A stretch of DNA of 64,000 nucleotides from Ampelocalamus luodianensis (GCA_036346255.1 JAYEVH010000352.1:1-64000); one strand, 5' to 3'. Positions 12,550 to 25,544 are shown, numbered from the stretch's first letter. Translations and numbers: made by a program. The notes: a model not told the origin generated them from the letters alone.

Positions 12550-15500
12550 GGTCAGAGGTCCGTGGTTCATGAAATATTAATTTTGACACACTAAGCACGA
12601 GAGGATGGGAATGGGCATAGCATTGCATTTATGTTTCCGCTTTATCATAGTGTTGATTGCTGATATGAATTGAGTTTTATTGCTCATTAATTGATTGTGA
12701 TTATTATGTGTGGGGATAACCCATGTTGAGAGGTGGAGGTAGTGGTTGTGATCCTGGCTATACTGAGTTACACCACCGCTCGTGGTATAGGAATAGCGAA
12801 GTGTACACACCGAGATCGTAGTACAAAGCGTTGATAGCGAGTATTTTTAGAAGAGTTGTTCTCTCCTTGAAATTTGATTTGGTCAACTCTTATCTTGTGG
12901 TGATTGATGAGTTTTCCTTGGGCTTTAGTTCATCCCGGTTGAGGGGTTGCTTTGAATTTATTCTTCTATTGGCTTAATTTGTCCCGTAAAGAAATCGTTG
13001 CTTTCCCAACCGATGGGTTATTCTTGCGGTGGTAAACTTGGTTAAGTTTGACCTTCGTGTTGGAGTTTGTCTTTCTTATTGGAAAAAACTTGACCCACTT
13101 ATTCATGTGATGTTTTGGTTAATGAAAGCTTTCTTTGCAAGTCCTTTAGTACGTGAGGGTTTTGACTCAATATATCTCTCTTTGGTATTTTGAGTGTTGA
13201 AGATTAATGGATTTCTTTTATGAAAGAAGATGTTAAACCTTTTAGTGTTGTGTTGTCTTGGTTAAGTGAGAGGTTATACCAAAGAAATTAATGGATATGA
13301 TATGGGTCAATATGTTAGATCAGTGTGTGCATGATCGATCCTAACAAAGATCCTTGAAAGGAAAGTGATTAATTTGAAAGTGTCTTGTAGTAGTTCTTGA
13401 GGAGCTGTGATTAAGAGTATGGTTATACCTAGTTGTAATCAATAGAGTTAATAAGAGGTATAGAACGTTGATGAAATTGAGTCAATGACTAAGAGTGATA
13501 CATCCGTAAACTTCTTTGGTAAATTGGATTAACGTGTCTCAATGGTTTCATCTAACCTTTGGGATTGTTAAGTTCAAAAGGAGTTAGATTTTTGTCTTAG
13601 TGGGTACTAATCTTGGAGTAACCTTTTGTGGATACTTAGTGATTATAAGTAATTGCTAGCATAAATAATGTCTATTAATGTCCGTGATGAGCATCACTAA
13701 GAGATAAATTGATGGGATTTAATGGATGAACAATGTTTACATCATGGTAGAACTATCATATAAAAGCATTCCTTTGATGAAAGGGTGTTGGTAGGACCTT
13801 TTCAATTGTGTAGTAGACCCTTCTAAACTTAAGAGGTTGATGTAGTGAGGTTATATGGTTTTGGTATACTGCTTTAAAGATGGGATGAAAATGTAGTATG
13901 GAACAATATAGTGAAACTTTGGGGCTTTCTAATGGAATAGTCGATGATAAAAAAATTCGTGTTCTAATGTATCAATCTTGATGTTAGTAAAATTACCGCT
14001 AGAGATTGTGACTTGTGTGTGTGGTGATGATTCTTTTAGAAAAATAAAGTAATTTGATCGTCTTTCGTAATTTTGATTCATGAACGTGTTTTGAGTTTTG
14101 CGCTTGTGATCGTGGACCTCTTATGCTATGTGGTGATTGAGGTTGTTTTGAGCAAAGTGTTATGATGAAAGATTTTATTGGTTCTTAAGTGGTTCTGTAA
14201 TTTGGGTTTTAAGAGCTTGTCTTGTTTAGGTGGCAAAGTGATGTAGTAATCATAGAAAATAACTTTCCTTGTTAAAGGAAGGAGTGATGTATAAGTATTT
14301 GAGATTTAAGTCGTTTCGCAACTCGCAGATTTATTTGAGTGTGCTTAAACCTTATGCAGCTTGTTCCATAAGAGTTTATCAATTTTCAAAGGGCATTACC
14401 TTCTTCTCATTTGTGGTTTGGAATTCACTTTAGTAGGGCTTGAGCCCTCGATCGTTGACTTTCCTTATGTTTTCGAGTACTTTGCCTAAGTGACTATTTC
14501 CTTAGTCCAAATGATCACTACGGGTGGCACATGTTTTCCTAGTTGATGAAAATTGATTCCTTTCGCTCTTTCTTTTGAGAAAGAGTCAACCTATTCGTTT
14601 CACCTGAGTCTTTTGATGTGCTTAATAATTGTAGTTGTGAAACTTTGGGTTAGAAGTTATTCGATGAGTATTGGAGGATGAAATAATTTGTAATATACTT
14701 CTTTGAGAGAAGTTTATCTCATTAGAAGATTGTCTTTGAAGGTTAAACCGATTGCATTGTTACAACTAGTAGAATATATAGCGAGGTGTGGTCCAAGTTA
14801 TTTTGTTCATTTCAATGGAACATAGAATTATCCAAAGTATGGAAATCTTGATCAATGTATTAGGCGTCGCGATTGTGTACCTTGCGGTTGTGCAGTGATG
14901 AAATATGATGGTGTGTTGTAATGAGAGTAAGATTAGCGAAGTAATCTAATCGTTAAAGCGATTATGGAGATAGCAGAGCTTGATGGATTATCGTCAGGTA
15001 TGATTTGGCGTCAATGAGTAACCTGCTGGAAGTTAGACTCTTTATAAAGATAATTGGGTCGAGAAAATGTTTCCATATTGATGTTATTGCGCGGGTATGA
15101 TTGGATTGTGATAATTTTAGGGATTTAATATGAGATTTTCCCTATCTTCTATATGAGACGTTTGTTGTAGGGGTCTTGGAGGTTAAAAAAATTGGGTTTT
15201 GCATTTTTATGCTAGAATGTTGGTCGCCCAATGATTGTGTGTAGAGGTAGCAGAATAAGGGTGGATTCTGAAGAGTGGGATGATCATTGAAAGAACCTTT
15301 GATGAAGTATATGAATGTGTGTCTTTGAGGATTCGAGTTGTTTATTCTTAAATGATGGAGGTGATGTGATTGTGTGTGAGATTTATTTTGATATGTATTG
15401 GGAGTCATCTGTCAAGGTAATTCACAAGACAAGAGTTGACTAGAGTATGTTATGAGTCAAGAGAGCCTCTCTACAAAGTTGTAGATGATGTATCCATTTG

Positions 15501-16473
15501 AGCATGGCGTTGAGGTTGTCAATTTAAGAGAAATAAGTTAGTGTGATATGGATAAAATGAAATTCCATAATTCAAGAGAAATTTTATTTCTAAACGGAAA
15601 TTGAGAAAAAATATTTCCTCGAGTAGTGAAACGCTCTCTTGATTCATGTTTGAACTATGTGTTGATGACGGATGTCTTTCAAATTAAAGTTTGACTTTAT
15701 GATTGATGTGCGGTTCTTATCGGTTCGGAAAGAATAAAGGAAGTGTTTGATTTGGGTATTTAAGTGGTTTCTCTTTCGCTTGTGTGGTGTTCATTTGTAA
15801 ACTACCTACTTGGAAAGCGGAAGGATTTCATGATGAATTTTGCTTTTGAATTTGACCCTTTGGTGTGAAGTTTCCATTTTGTGGTTGCGATGTGAATCCT
15901 TCATTTTTCAGATGGGTTTTGTCGGTAAAAGAGGTTGTTTACAGAGAGTGTTGTTGTGTGCTCTGGTTAAAGGAGGTAATCCTTGTTACGGTGAAGAGTT
16001 CGATTGAGAGGTGGAATAAAAGTTCGCGTATTATGTGCATGTTGTGTGGTTGGTACCAATGAGGAGGTTAGCCCAAGGTTCATTGGGTTGTTTTCGCTAG
16101 TGGGCGTATCGCTAAGACCGTTTGGGTCCCTACGCGTGAACGCAACTTTTGGTATGTTCTCGTGCGGGTGAGTACCTAGAGATCCGAGTTTGAATATTTG
16201 TTAACGCCTTGGACCATCGAGTAGGATCTTACCTTCGATTCTCTTCTAATGAGTGTACCGAATTTCCGGGTTGAGTGTTATGACAGACGTCAGTAGTTAC
16301 GTCATTTTGTTGTGGTCACAACAAATCGAGTGTGAGGCCTCTTGGGAATTAGAGTCTCGCATGTGCCAGCGATATCAGATATTATTTACAGCAGGTACGT
16401 GAAAATATTATAAGGTTTTAGCTGTGATTACATTGGCGTAAGTGGTTTAGAATTCGGGGACGAATTCCGTTTT

Positions 16474-16487
16474 AAGGGGGGGTAGAA
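16474..16487 (+). other. Polypurine tract before LTR2
   Basis: AAGGGGGGGTAGAA directly abuts the TGTAATACCCC start of LTR2, the expected position for second-strand priming. Confidence 0.75.
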
Positions 16488-19134
16488 TGTAATACCCCAA
16501 ATTTATTTAAGTGAGAAGAAATAATTTAGGCAGAAGAACCAATTAGGAAATAGATTTAACAGAAGTTTAGAGGGGGGTGTATTACTCCGAAACATGTTAG
16601 AGAGAAAACAAAAATAGTTAAAGGGTTTTTTCTGAAATTTCTTCAAAACCTGGGCTATGGGCTTTTGGCCCACAACACCAAGGCCCAAAAGGGGGGAAAA
16701 CCCTAAAACTGCTACAGTACCAACCCGTGCTACAGTAGCCACCGCCGTGCTACAGTAATCGCGGTGCTACAGTGCATCACCCTCCCCTCCCCAAGCAGCC
16801 CCCCCTCCGTTGGTGCCTCCCTTCCTCGCCGTCGGTGCTCTCTGCTGCCGATCAAGTGAAGAAAGAAGAGGAGATTGTCTTCGCGGGGAGATTTCTTCAT
16901 ATTTCTGCGATTCTACAAGGGTAACGTCGTGTGTTCTTCATTGGTTGATGCGTGGTAGTTGCGGTTGATGTCGTTTGGTAGATCGATTTTCGTCGGTTTA
17001 ATAGATCAGGTTCTGTCCAGTAGTTTGCGTGGCTATTTTCGTGATCTTAGAAGCCGAATCAGAGGATCCCATCACCTAGAGTTATGTGGGGTTCGTTCTT
17101 AGCTTTCAGTGGGCGTAAAGATCGCTTAATTCCGAGTTACGGTTCCAAAGTTATGTACATTTCAATGTGGCTGTCCAGATTGTATGTAAGTTTCTATCAT
17201 TAGTTTTGACCGTGTGCCACTTTTTGTTAAAGGCAAAATATGAATGTCATGCCAACTAGGTTATTGTATAGAATTTTATAAGCTTTCGATATTGATAAAG
17301 AACGTCCAATTTGGAGTTGTAGAACAAAAGTTATGGATATTTTATTTCAGCCAATATTTCTGTCTGTTAATTCTGCCAACAGATTTGAGCCGTGGGCCAA
17401 ATTTTGTTAGAGGCAAAATCTGAAATTTTGCCCAACTAGACTTTGGTAGGTTTTGTTCTTAGCTTTTCAGATTGTTAAAGAACACTAATTTTGGTTCAGC
17501 CAATCAAAAGTTATGTCCGTTACCGTGCTGCTGTCCAGACGTGTTAGACAGATCTGGACAGATGTTGTTCATTGATCTATTAGAGTCATTTACATACAGA
17601 ATTTGAGATGTCCACCAACTAGGTTTAGTTAGATAAATTGATAACCTTTCAATGAAGTCTAAGAACACCTCATTTGGACTCTTGTGCTAAAAGATACGAA
17701 TTTTAGAAGTTGGCTGTCCACAGAGGGGACATATCGATCTATAGGAGTTGGAATTGGGAAATGCGCTTGAGAGTATAGCGAGTTCGGTTATGCTATTATT
17801 TATGCTTTTGGTCCAGTATGAATGTCTTAGTGCGCCTTATAAATATATTCAGGTGATGGATTGATCCCGAGGGCAGTACCTTCTGCACATCCCTCGTTCT
17901 CTCGCGGTTAAGGCAAGTATAATGATGGATATAATTGGAATTATTGAATGACATTCTTTGTTAAATACTTATAGAATTTGTTTTGTCATGATTGTTATGG
18001 TGGTATGATTGGTAATGTTCATGGTTTCTAGTGATATGAGTTACGTGTTATTCATGGATGTTTGAAAGTTATGAAGTCTATGATTAATTGTTATTCATGA
18101 GTGATTGTTCATGTTTGCTAGTATTATGAATATATGTGCTATTCATGGATGCTAGAATGCTATGAATGTCAACGATGATGAATGCTAGAAGTATGGATAA
18201 GTTTATTCATGTATGACGTTGTGAATACAAATTTATGATGGTTTAAAGTTTTGTTCATGTGCATCATGCTATCATATGACTATGCATATTCGAGGTCCCC
18301 GTCATGTGGATGACGGGCTTGAGGTCCCTACATTCGTGGAATGTGGGCATTGAAAGAGGTCCCCATCATGAAAACGATGGGCTTATGGTCCCACACTTGT
18401 GGAGTGTGGGCTTGAGGTCCCTTTACTTGCGGAGTATCGGGCACTGGTCCTGCGCTTGTGAGCACGTGCATGGGTATGCAATGACGGTTGCATACTTTGC
18501 ATTACCTGTAAAATGCAAAAGATAAAGAGAAAGAGAAAGTGCACTTGAGCTTCTTGCATAGCATGAGCATATGACATGTTTATAATAGAGATTGTAGATG
18601 GATGTTGATGATTACAGATTGTTTATGTTATTATTGCTATTTATTGCACTTGCTTTGAGTCTTTGGGCTCACTCTTGTCGTTGTTGTGTTTTTAGGTACC
18701 ACTTTACAAGAACGGCATGCATGGGAGGGAGTAAGACTTAGAGTGGTTGCACAATGGCACGAACTACACACATTTGAATTGATAGAATGATAATTTAGTA
18801 GATGAGAAACTTGCTTAAAGAATTCTTTATGATTACTCCCTCTGCTTGGAATAACTTGTAATAGAGTTGATTAGAGGATCATGGATGTCCTTTATTTATG
18901 CTTGTAGTTGTTTAGCATGCTATGGATGATATAGTGTTGATTAGCATAGTTTTGGTGGTCTCTTGATTATGCTGGATGTTGGATTATTTAACTATGTTAC
19001 ATTTAAAAGTTGGGATCTCCGGTTTAGTAACTAAACAAAGGAGGTTCATCGGATTTTAGAGAATTGTATCAATGTTAAAATGGTTATAGTGTTAGTTTAG
19101 TAGCATTCCGTGCCCTTGTCGTGAGGGTGTTACT
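16488..19134 (+). repeat. LTR2 of the three-LTR element
   Basis: 2,647 bp. It serves both as the 3' LTR of unit 1 and the 5' LTR of unit 2. It ends TTACT where LTR1 has TTACA, followed by the altered primer site at 19137-19148. Includes AAGGCAAGT and the TATA-like site at 17836-17850. Confidence 0.9.
18292..18472 (+). repeat. Array of covarying hairpin units in LTR2
   Basis: Successive units start with GGTCCC and hold stem-loops whose stem sequence changes on both sides together, for example CCCGTCATGTGGATGACGGG, CCTACATTCGTGGAATGTGGG, CCATCATGAAAACGATGGG and CCCACACTTGTGGAGTGTGGG (the second and fourth given without full flanks). Loop and spacer differ while pairing is kept. Position is downstream of the TATA-like site, so it would be in the transcript. 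Confidence 0.65.
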
Positions 19135-22100
19135 GATTGGTATCGAGCGCGGTCAGAGGTCCGTGGTTCATGAAATATTAATTTTGACACACTAAGCACG
19201 AGAGGATGGGAATGGGCATAGCATTGCATTTATGTTTCCGCTTTATCATAGTGTTGATTGCTGATATGAATTGAGTTTTATTGCTCATTAATTGATTGTG
19301 ATTATTATGTGTGGGGATAACCCATGTTGAGAGGTGGAGGTAGTGGTTGTGATCCTGGGCTATACCAGGTTACACCACCGTTCGTGGTATAGGAATAGCG
19401 AAGTGTACACACCGGAGATCGTAGTACAGGCGTTGATAGCGAGTATTTTTAGAAGAGTTGTTCTCTCCCTTGAAATTTGATTTGGTCAACTCTTATCTTG
19501 TGGTGATTGATGAGTTTTTCCTTGGGCTTTTAGTTCATCCCGGTTGAGGGGTTGCTTTGAATTTATTCTTCTATTGGCTTAATTTGTCCCGTAAAGAAAT
19601 CGTTGCTTTCCCAACCGATGGGTTATTCTTGCGGCTGGTAAACTTGGTTAAGTTTGACCTTCGTGTTGGAGTTTGTCTTTCTTATTGGAAAAAAAAACTT
19701 GACCCACTTATTCATGTGATGTTTTTGGTTAATGAAAGCTTTCTTTTGCAAGTCCTTTAGTACGTGAGGGTTTTGACTCAATATATCTCTCTTGGGTATT
19801 TTGAGTGTTGAAGATTAATGGATTTCTTTTATGAAAGAAGATGTTAAACCTTTTAGTGTTGTGTTGTCTTGGTTAAGTGAGAGGTTATACCAAAGAAATT
19901 AATGGATATGATATGGGTCAATATGTTAGATCTAGCAGGTGTGCATGATCGATCCTAACAAAGATCCTTGAAAGGAAAGTGATTAATTTGAAAGTGTCTT
20001 GTAGTAGTTCTTGAGGAGCTGTGATTAAGAGTATGGTTATACCTAGTTGTAATCAATAGAGTTAATAAGAGGTATAGAACGTTGATGAAATTGAGTCAAT
20101 GACTAAGAGTGATACATCCAGTAAACTTCTTTGTAAATTGGATTAACGTGTCTCAATGGTTTCATCTAACCTTTGGGATTGTTAAGTTCAAAAGGAGTTA
20201 GATTTTTGTCTTAGTGGGTACTAATCTTGGAGTAACCTTTTGTGGATACTTAGTGATTATAAGTAATTGCTAGCGCAAATAATGTCTATTAATGTCCGTG
20301 ATGAGCATCACTAAGAGATAAATTGATGGGATTTAATGGATGAACAATGTTTACATCATGGTAGAACTATCATATAAAAGCATTCCTTTGATGAAAGGGT
20401 GTTGGTAGGACCTTTTCAATTGTGTAGTAGACCCCTTCTAAACTTAAGAGGTTGATGTAGTGAGGTTATATGGTTTTGGTATACTCTCGTTTTAAAGATG
20501 GGATGAAAATGTAGTATGGAACAATATAGTGAAACTTTGGGGCTTTCTAATGGAATAGTCGATGATAAAAAAATTCGTGTTCTGAATGTATCAATCTTGA
20601 TGTTAGTAAAATTACGCTAGAGATTGTGACTTGTGTGTGTGGTGATGATTCTTTTAGAAAAATAAAGTAATTTGATCGTCTTTCGTAATTTTGATTCAGT
20701 GAACGTGTTTTGAGTTTTGCGTTTGTGATCAGTGGACCTCTTGCGTTATGTGGTGATTGAGGTTGTTTCGAGCAAAGTGTTATGATGAAAGATTTTATTG
20801 GTTCTTAAGTGGTTCCTGTAATTTGGGTTTTAAGAGCTTGTCTTGTTTAGGTCGGCAAAGTGATGTAGTAATCATAGAAAATAACTTTCCTTGTTAAAGG
20901 AAGGAGTGATGTATAAGTATTTGAGATTTAAGTCGTTTCGAACTCGCAGATTTATTTGAGTGTGCTTAAACCTTATGCGATTGTTCCATAAGAGTTTATC
21001 AATTTTCAAAGGGCATTACCTTCTTCTCATTTGTGGTTTGGAATTCACTTTTAGTAGGGCTTGAGCCCTCATCGTTGACTTTCCTTATGTTTTCGAGTAC
21101 TTTGCCTAAGTGACTATTTCCTTAGTCCAAAGTGATCACTACGGGTGGCACATGTTTTCCTAGTTGATGAAAATTGATTCCTTTCGCTCTTTCTTTTGAG
21201 AAAGAGTCAACCTATTCGTTTCACCGGAGTCTTTTGATGTGCTTAATAATTGTAGTTGTGAAACTTTGGGTTAGAAGTTATTCGATGAGTATTGGAGGAT
21301 GAAATAATTTCGTAATATACTTCTTTGAGAGAAGTTTATCTCATTAGAAGATTGTCTTTGAAGGTTAAACTGATTGCATTGTTACAACTAGTAGAATATA
21401 TAGCGAGGTGTGGTCCAAGTTATTTTGTTCATTTCAATGGAACATAGAATTATCCAAAGTATGGAAATCTTGATCAATGTATTAGGGCGTCGCGATTGTG
21501 TACCTTGCGGTTGTGCGTGATGAAATATGATGGTGTGTTGTAATGAGAGTAAGATTAGCGAAGTAATCTAATCGTTAAAGCGATTATGGAGATAGCAGAG
21601 CTTGATGGATTATCGTCAGGTATGATTTGGCGACAATGAGTAACCTGCTGGAAGTTAGACTCTTTATAAAGATAATTGGGTCGAGAAAATGTTTCCATAT
21701 TGATGTTATTGCGCGGGTATGATTGGATTGTGATAATTTTAGGGATTTAATATGAGATTTTCCTATCTTCTATATGAGACGTTTGTTGTAGGGTCTTGGA
21801 GGTTAAAAAAATTGGGTTTTGCATTTTATGCTAGAATGTTGGTCGCCCAATGATTGTGTGTAGAGGTAGCGAATAAGGGTGGATTCAAGAGTGGGATGAT
21901 CATTGAAAGAACCTTGATGAAGTATATGAATGTGTGTCTTGAGGATTCCGAGTTGTTTATTCTTAAATCATGGAGGTGATGTGATTGTGTGTGAGATTTA
22001 TTTTGATATGTATTGGGAGTCATCTGTCAAGGTAATTCCACAAGACAAGAGTTGACTAGAGTATGTTATGAGTCAAGAGAGCCTCTCTACAAAGTTGTAG

Positions 22101-22271
22101 ATGATGTATCCAGTTTGAGCATGGCGTTGAGGTTGTCAATTTAAGAGAAATAAGTTAGTGTGATATGGATAAAATGAAATTCCATAATTCAAGAGAAATT
22201 TTATTTCTAAAACGGAAATTGAGAAAAAAAATATTTCCTCGAGTAGTGAAACGCTCTCTTGATTCATGTTT
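19135..22271 (+). repeat. Internal region 2 of the three-LTR element (3' end deleted)
   Basis: Matches internal 1 from 12536 to about 15646, then jumps into LTR sequence at 22271-22272. About 840 bp of internal sequence, the polypurine tract and about 2.16 kb of LTR are missing. Non-coding. Confidence 0.85.
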
Positions 22272-22762
22272 GCACTTGCTGAGTCTTTGGGCTCACTCTT
22301 GCTGTTGTTGTGTTTTTAGGTACCACTTTACAAGAACGGCATGCATGGGAGGGAGTAAGACTTAGAGTGGTTGCACAATGGCACGAACTACACACATTTG
22401 AATTGATAGAATGATAATTTAGTAGATGAGAAACTTGCTTAAAGAATTCTTTATGATTACTCCCTCTGCTTGGAATAACTTGTAATAGAGTTGATTAGAG
22501 GATCATGGATGTCCTTTTATTTATGCTTGTAGTTGTTTAGCATGCTATGGATGATATAGTGTTGATTAGCATAGTTTTGGTGGTCTCTTGATTATGCTGG
22601 ATGTTGGATTATTTAACTATGTTACATTTAAAAGTTGGGATCTCCGGTTTAGTAACTAAACAAAGGAGGTTCTGTCGGATTTTAGAGAATTATATCAATG
22701 TTAAAATGGTTATAGTGTTAGTTTAGTAGCATTCCAGGCCCTTGTCAGGCTGGGGTGTTACA
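22272..22762 (+). repeat. LTR3 of the three-LTR element (last 491 bp only)
   Basis: Corresponds to the 3' end of LTR2 from about 18647 onward and ends GGGGTGTTACA, followed by the target duplication TAAAT. It keeps several CTG/CAG words that are altered in LTR1 and LTR2. Confidence 0.88.
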
Positions 22763-23699
22763 TAAATAATTTGCAACGTCTCACTATTGGTTGTGCTATT
22801 CGGTTGTGCGTGTGTCAGTTAGATAGAAATTCCCACTTGGCTCAAGAGGGAGACTTCCGACGGGCTGGTGGCCCAATGGAGGTGAAACCTTAGCGGGCAT
22901 AACTGCTTTAGGATGAAGTAGTGTAACAGTCTTGTGATAATCACTTAATTGCACACCAACGGAAGTGTGTGAAACGGACATGGAAAGTTGAATATCAATT
23001 GTGGGTAAAGTTGTACAATCTATGTAGAGTGTAAATCTATTCGAATAGCCATGTCCACAGTTATGGACATGCTAAACAAAGCTTTTTGTGGATTAGACTT
23101 GGTTTTTGTTTTAAAAATGATTTTAACACAAATGATCTTGGATAGTTTATCCAATTGGGAAATTGGGCGATTAGCCATGTGATAGGAGGGTTATCCTACT
23201 ATAAAACTTGACAATTTCAAATCAAAACTGATTTTAGTTATAGAATATCTGCTTTGGAACTTAGTACAAATATTTAAAAAGAAAATATTGCTTTATGCAA
23301 ATTCAACCCTATAAACCTTCCTTTGATAAATAATTGCATGCATTATAATCTATTATTGGGTGTAACTTGCGGAGTACATTTTTGTACTCACCCTTGCTTA
23401 ATAAAATGTTTTTCAGAAGAGAAGGACTTCGCTACTGATGTGGATCTCGACGACTAGGCCGCTTCCCTAGTCAATTGCCTGTGGCAAATTAGCTGGGCTC
23501 TACTACTTCGTCTTCGTCTTTCGTTGTGTTCTTTATTGTTAGCTTGTAAGCCTTTCTTGTAATAAACTCTGATATTTATTAATAAAGTTGTGCGAATTAT
23601 GGATGTTACTATATTTGTTTACTGTGTACATGAGCTACTGTTCACAGGACTAGTGTAGAATACACAAAAGATTTGAGGGTGTTACTCCCGGGTCCGACA
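22763..23699 (+). mobile_element. Old gypsy LTR, segment 3 of 3
   Basis: 3' part of the old LTR. It contains TCTATTCGAATAGCC near 23036, GACTAGGCCGCTTCCCTAGTC near 23450-23471 (stem-like; first and last bases paired), and ends GGGTCCGACA at 23699. No genes. Confidence 0.6.
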
Positions 23700-24740
23700 G
23701 GCCGTGCCCCCGCGCAACCGACCGTAAAACCGTGGCGCCCTATGCAACCGATAGTAAAATGGCGCGCGCCCCACGCAATCTCGTTGTGCCTTTTACTACA
23801 ACACTAAAGAATTTACTATCATGCAGAGCGCAGAGGGGCGGGTGAAGAGAGAAGCGTGGGTTAATTGCAAACATTGAATGACAATATCTCATAAATCATT
23901 TACCCTATTTACAATCCATTTGAAGAGTTATGTTGGAAAAAATGTCCTTAACAAAAAGAGATCAATGATGAGTATGTTTTAACGCTATAAAAACAATTAC
24001 TGCACCAAAAGTTTGGATTTACTGTGACCTCATTTGCAACCGACCGTAAAACCGTGAGCGCCCCATGCAACCGACTGTAAAACTGAGCATGCCCCTGAAT
24101 CCACCACCCCACATTATGCCTTTACTGCAACCTCCTTGTGCTTTTGCTGCCGCATTATAAGATATTTATTGTGACCTCATTTGCCTTTTACTGTAACACT
24201 ACAAGAGATTAACTACGATATCATTTGCACCTTTTACTACAACCTCCTTGTGCTTTTACTGCAGTACCCCATGCAACCGACTGTAAAAATCCGCACGCGC
24301 CCCTCAACAACCACCCCACATCGTGTCTTTTACTGCAACCTTGTTGTGCTTCTACTGCCACACTACAATAGATTTACTGCGACCTCATTATACTTTTTAC
24401 TGCACCACTACAAGAAATTTACTACGTCCTCATTGTGCCTTTTACTGCAGCACTACAAGAGATTTACTGCAGCACTACCAGAGCTTTACTACGACCTCGT
24501 TATGCCTTTTACTATAACACTACAAGAGATTTAATGCAACGTGGAGCACAGAGGGGCGGGTGGAGAGAAACGTGTGTTCATTGCAAAATTTGAACAACAA
24601 TATCTCCTGAACCATTTATCCTAATTACAATCCGTTTGAAGCGTTTTGCTGCAAAAAATGTGTTAACAAAAAGAGATCTATGATGAATATTTTTTTAATG
24701 TTGTAAAGAACAATTACGACATCGAGAGTTCGGATTTATT
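23700..24740. repeat. Left arm of a large inverted repeat (unidentified element)
   Basis: Pairs in inverted orientation with 38020-38560: words such as GCAACCGACCGTAAAAC, AGAGGGGCGGGTG, ATGTTGGAAAAAATG and CAAAAAGAGATC occur in the same order on the opposite strand. The arm contains an internal second copy of the block (24540-24740) and a tract of short related words (TTTTACTGCAAC, CACTACAAGAGATTTACTGC). No protein domain is seen. The arms may be ends of one transposon or two head-to-head copies of a repeat; no target duplication was found. Confidence 0.6.
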
Positions 24741-25527
24741 ATAACTAAGCCAGTCAATTACATCAGAGAAGGTAGCCTGCACCGGTGTAGTAATGCTTTG
24801 GAGCTAGGTAGGCTTAAGTATGGTAGCAAGGAGTAGCAATAATCAAATCGAGAGAATGCAAGATGAAGAATCGTTCAACGCCGGTTAGTGCTGGTCCTAG
24901 GCTAGATCGTACTAGAGACGCGAGCCTAGACACAAACGAAATCACGATGCAGTAGGACAAGAGAACATTGCACACGAAGTTCGAAAGCTCAAAAAAGGAT
25001 GTCGTCTTCACGGGGAACCTTAGAATCTCTTGTAACAGGCTCTGTAAAATTTGAACGAATTTTGAGAAACTTGAATTTCTTCTTTTTCTTTCTTTTCTTT
25101 TCCTCTTTTTTTGACTCCGAAATCACTTCCAATTGTTCAGGGAGTTCTCCTTTTCTTTTCCCACCCGCATGCTGTTTTGGCTGTCTCTTGCGCCAGGACT
25201 GGTCGTGGCCAGGCCCAAGACTGGTCGTGGCTTGGGAGTTCTCCTTCTTTTATTCCCTTGCCGTGGCAGAGCAAATCCAACCGCAACGGTGAGGCCAAGC
25301 GTGAACAGAACTCGAAACTCTAAAGGAACTAGACACTAAGACCAGCAAAGGACACAACGATGTAACCGAAAATTCAACAAAGCAATGTACTGAAAAGAAA
25401 AATTGCGAGGCTAAGACTGGTTTAGACACAATGATCTATTACTATTTTTTTTGGTTTTTGTGTGCTGTAGGTAAAGAAAAGCAATCTACTCTATGGTAAA
25501 CTGGAAATTCTCACCGAGCAACCTTGA
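24741..25527. other. Possible internal remnant of a minus-strand LTR element (non-coding)
   Basis: About 790 bp between the inverted-repeat arm and a primer-site match. It has a C/T-rich stretch (25075-25115) and short frames of no recognised type. Its only clear context is the primer site and LTR to its right. Confidence 0.35.
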
Positions 25528-25539
25528 GCTCTGATACCA
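25528..25539 (-). other. Primer binding site (tRNA-iMet) of a minus-strand LTR element
   Basis: Minus strand TGGTATCAGAGC, a perfect initiator-tRNA complement. It is five bases from a TGGGATCTG LTR border at 25545, the same spacing as in the copia element at 1760. Confidence 0.7.
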
Positions 25540-25544
25540 AATAA

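Larger units (their letters stand above)
12536..16487 (+). repeat. Internal region 1 of the three-LTR element (non-coding)
   Basis: 3,952 bp between LTR1 and LTR2. It begins with the primer site and ends with a polypurine tract. Translation gives only short frames without gag, protease, RT or integrase motifs. It is T- and G-rich on this strand. Confidence 0.8.
9919..22762 (+). mobile_element. Non-coding gypsy-type LTR element with three LTRs in tandem (LARD-like)
   Basis: The order is LTR1 (9919-12535), internal 1 (12536-16487), LTR2 (16488-19134), internal 2 (19135-22271, 3' end deleted) and LTR3 (22272-22762, 5' end deleted). The whole is flanked by a single 5-bp duplication TAAAT (9914-9918 and 22763-22767), so it behaves as one insertion that later expanded. 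Neither internal region holds a recognisable gag or pol domain; the longest ORFs are under about 90 codons. It must therefore have relied on proteins from an autonomous relative. The three-LTR arrangement is best explained by unequal recombination between LTRs of two copies, followed by a deletion. Confidence 0.88.

Noticed and set aside
12536..16487. Possible protein-coding internal region of a retrotransposon
   Set aside because: No gag, protease, RT or integrase motif in any frame, even allowing single-base shifts; treated as non-coding.
23700..24740. Helitron end
   Set aside because: No convincing 5' TC, 3' CTRR with hairpin, or A/T insertion site was found; the inverted partner argues against it.
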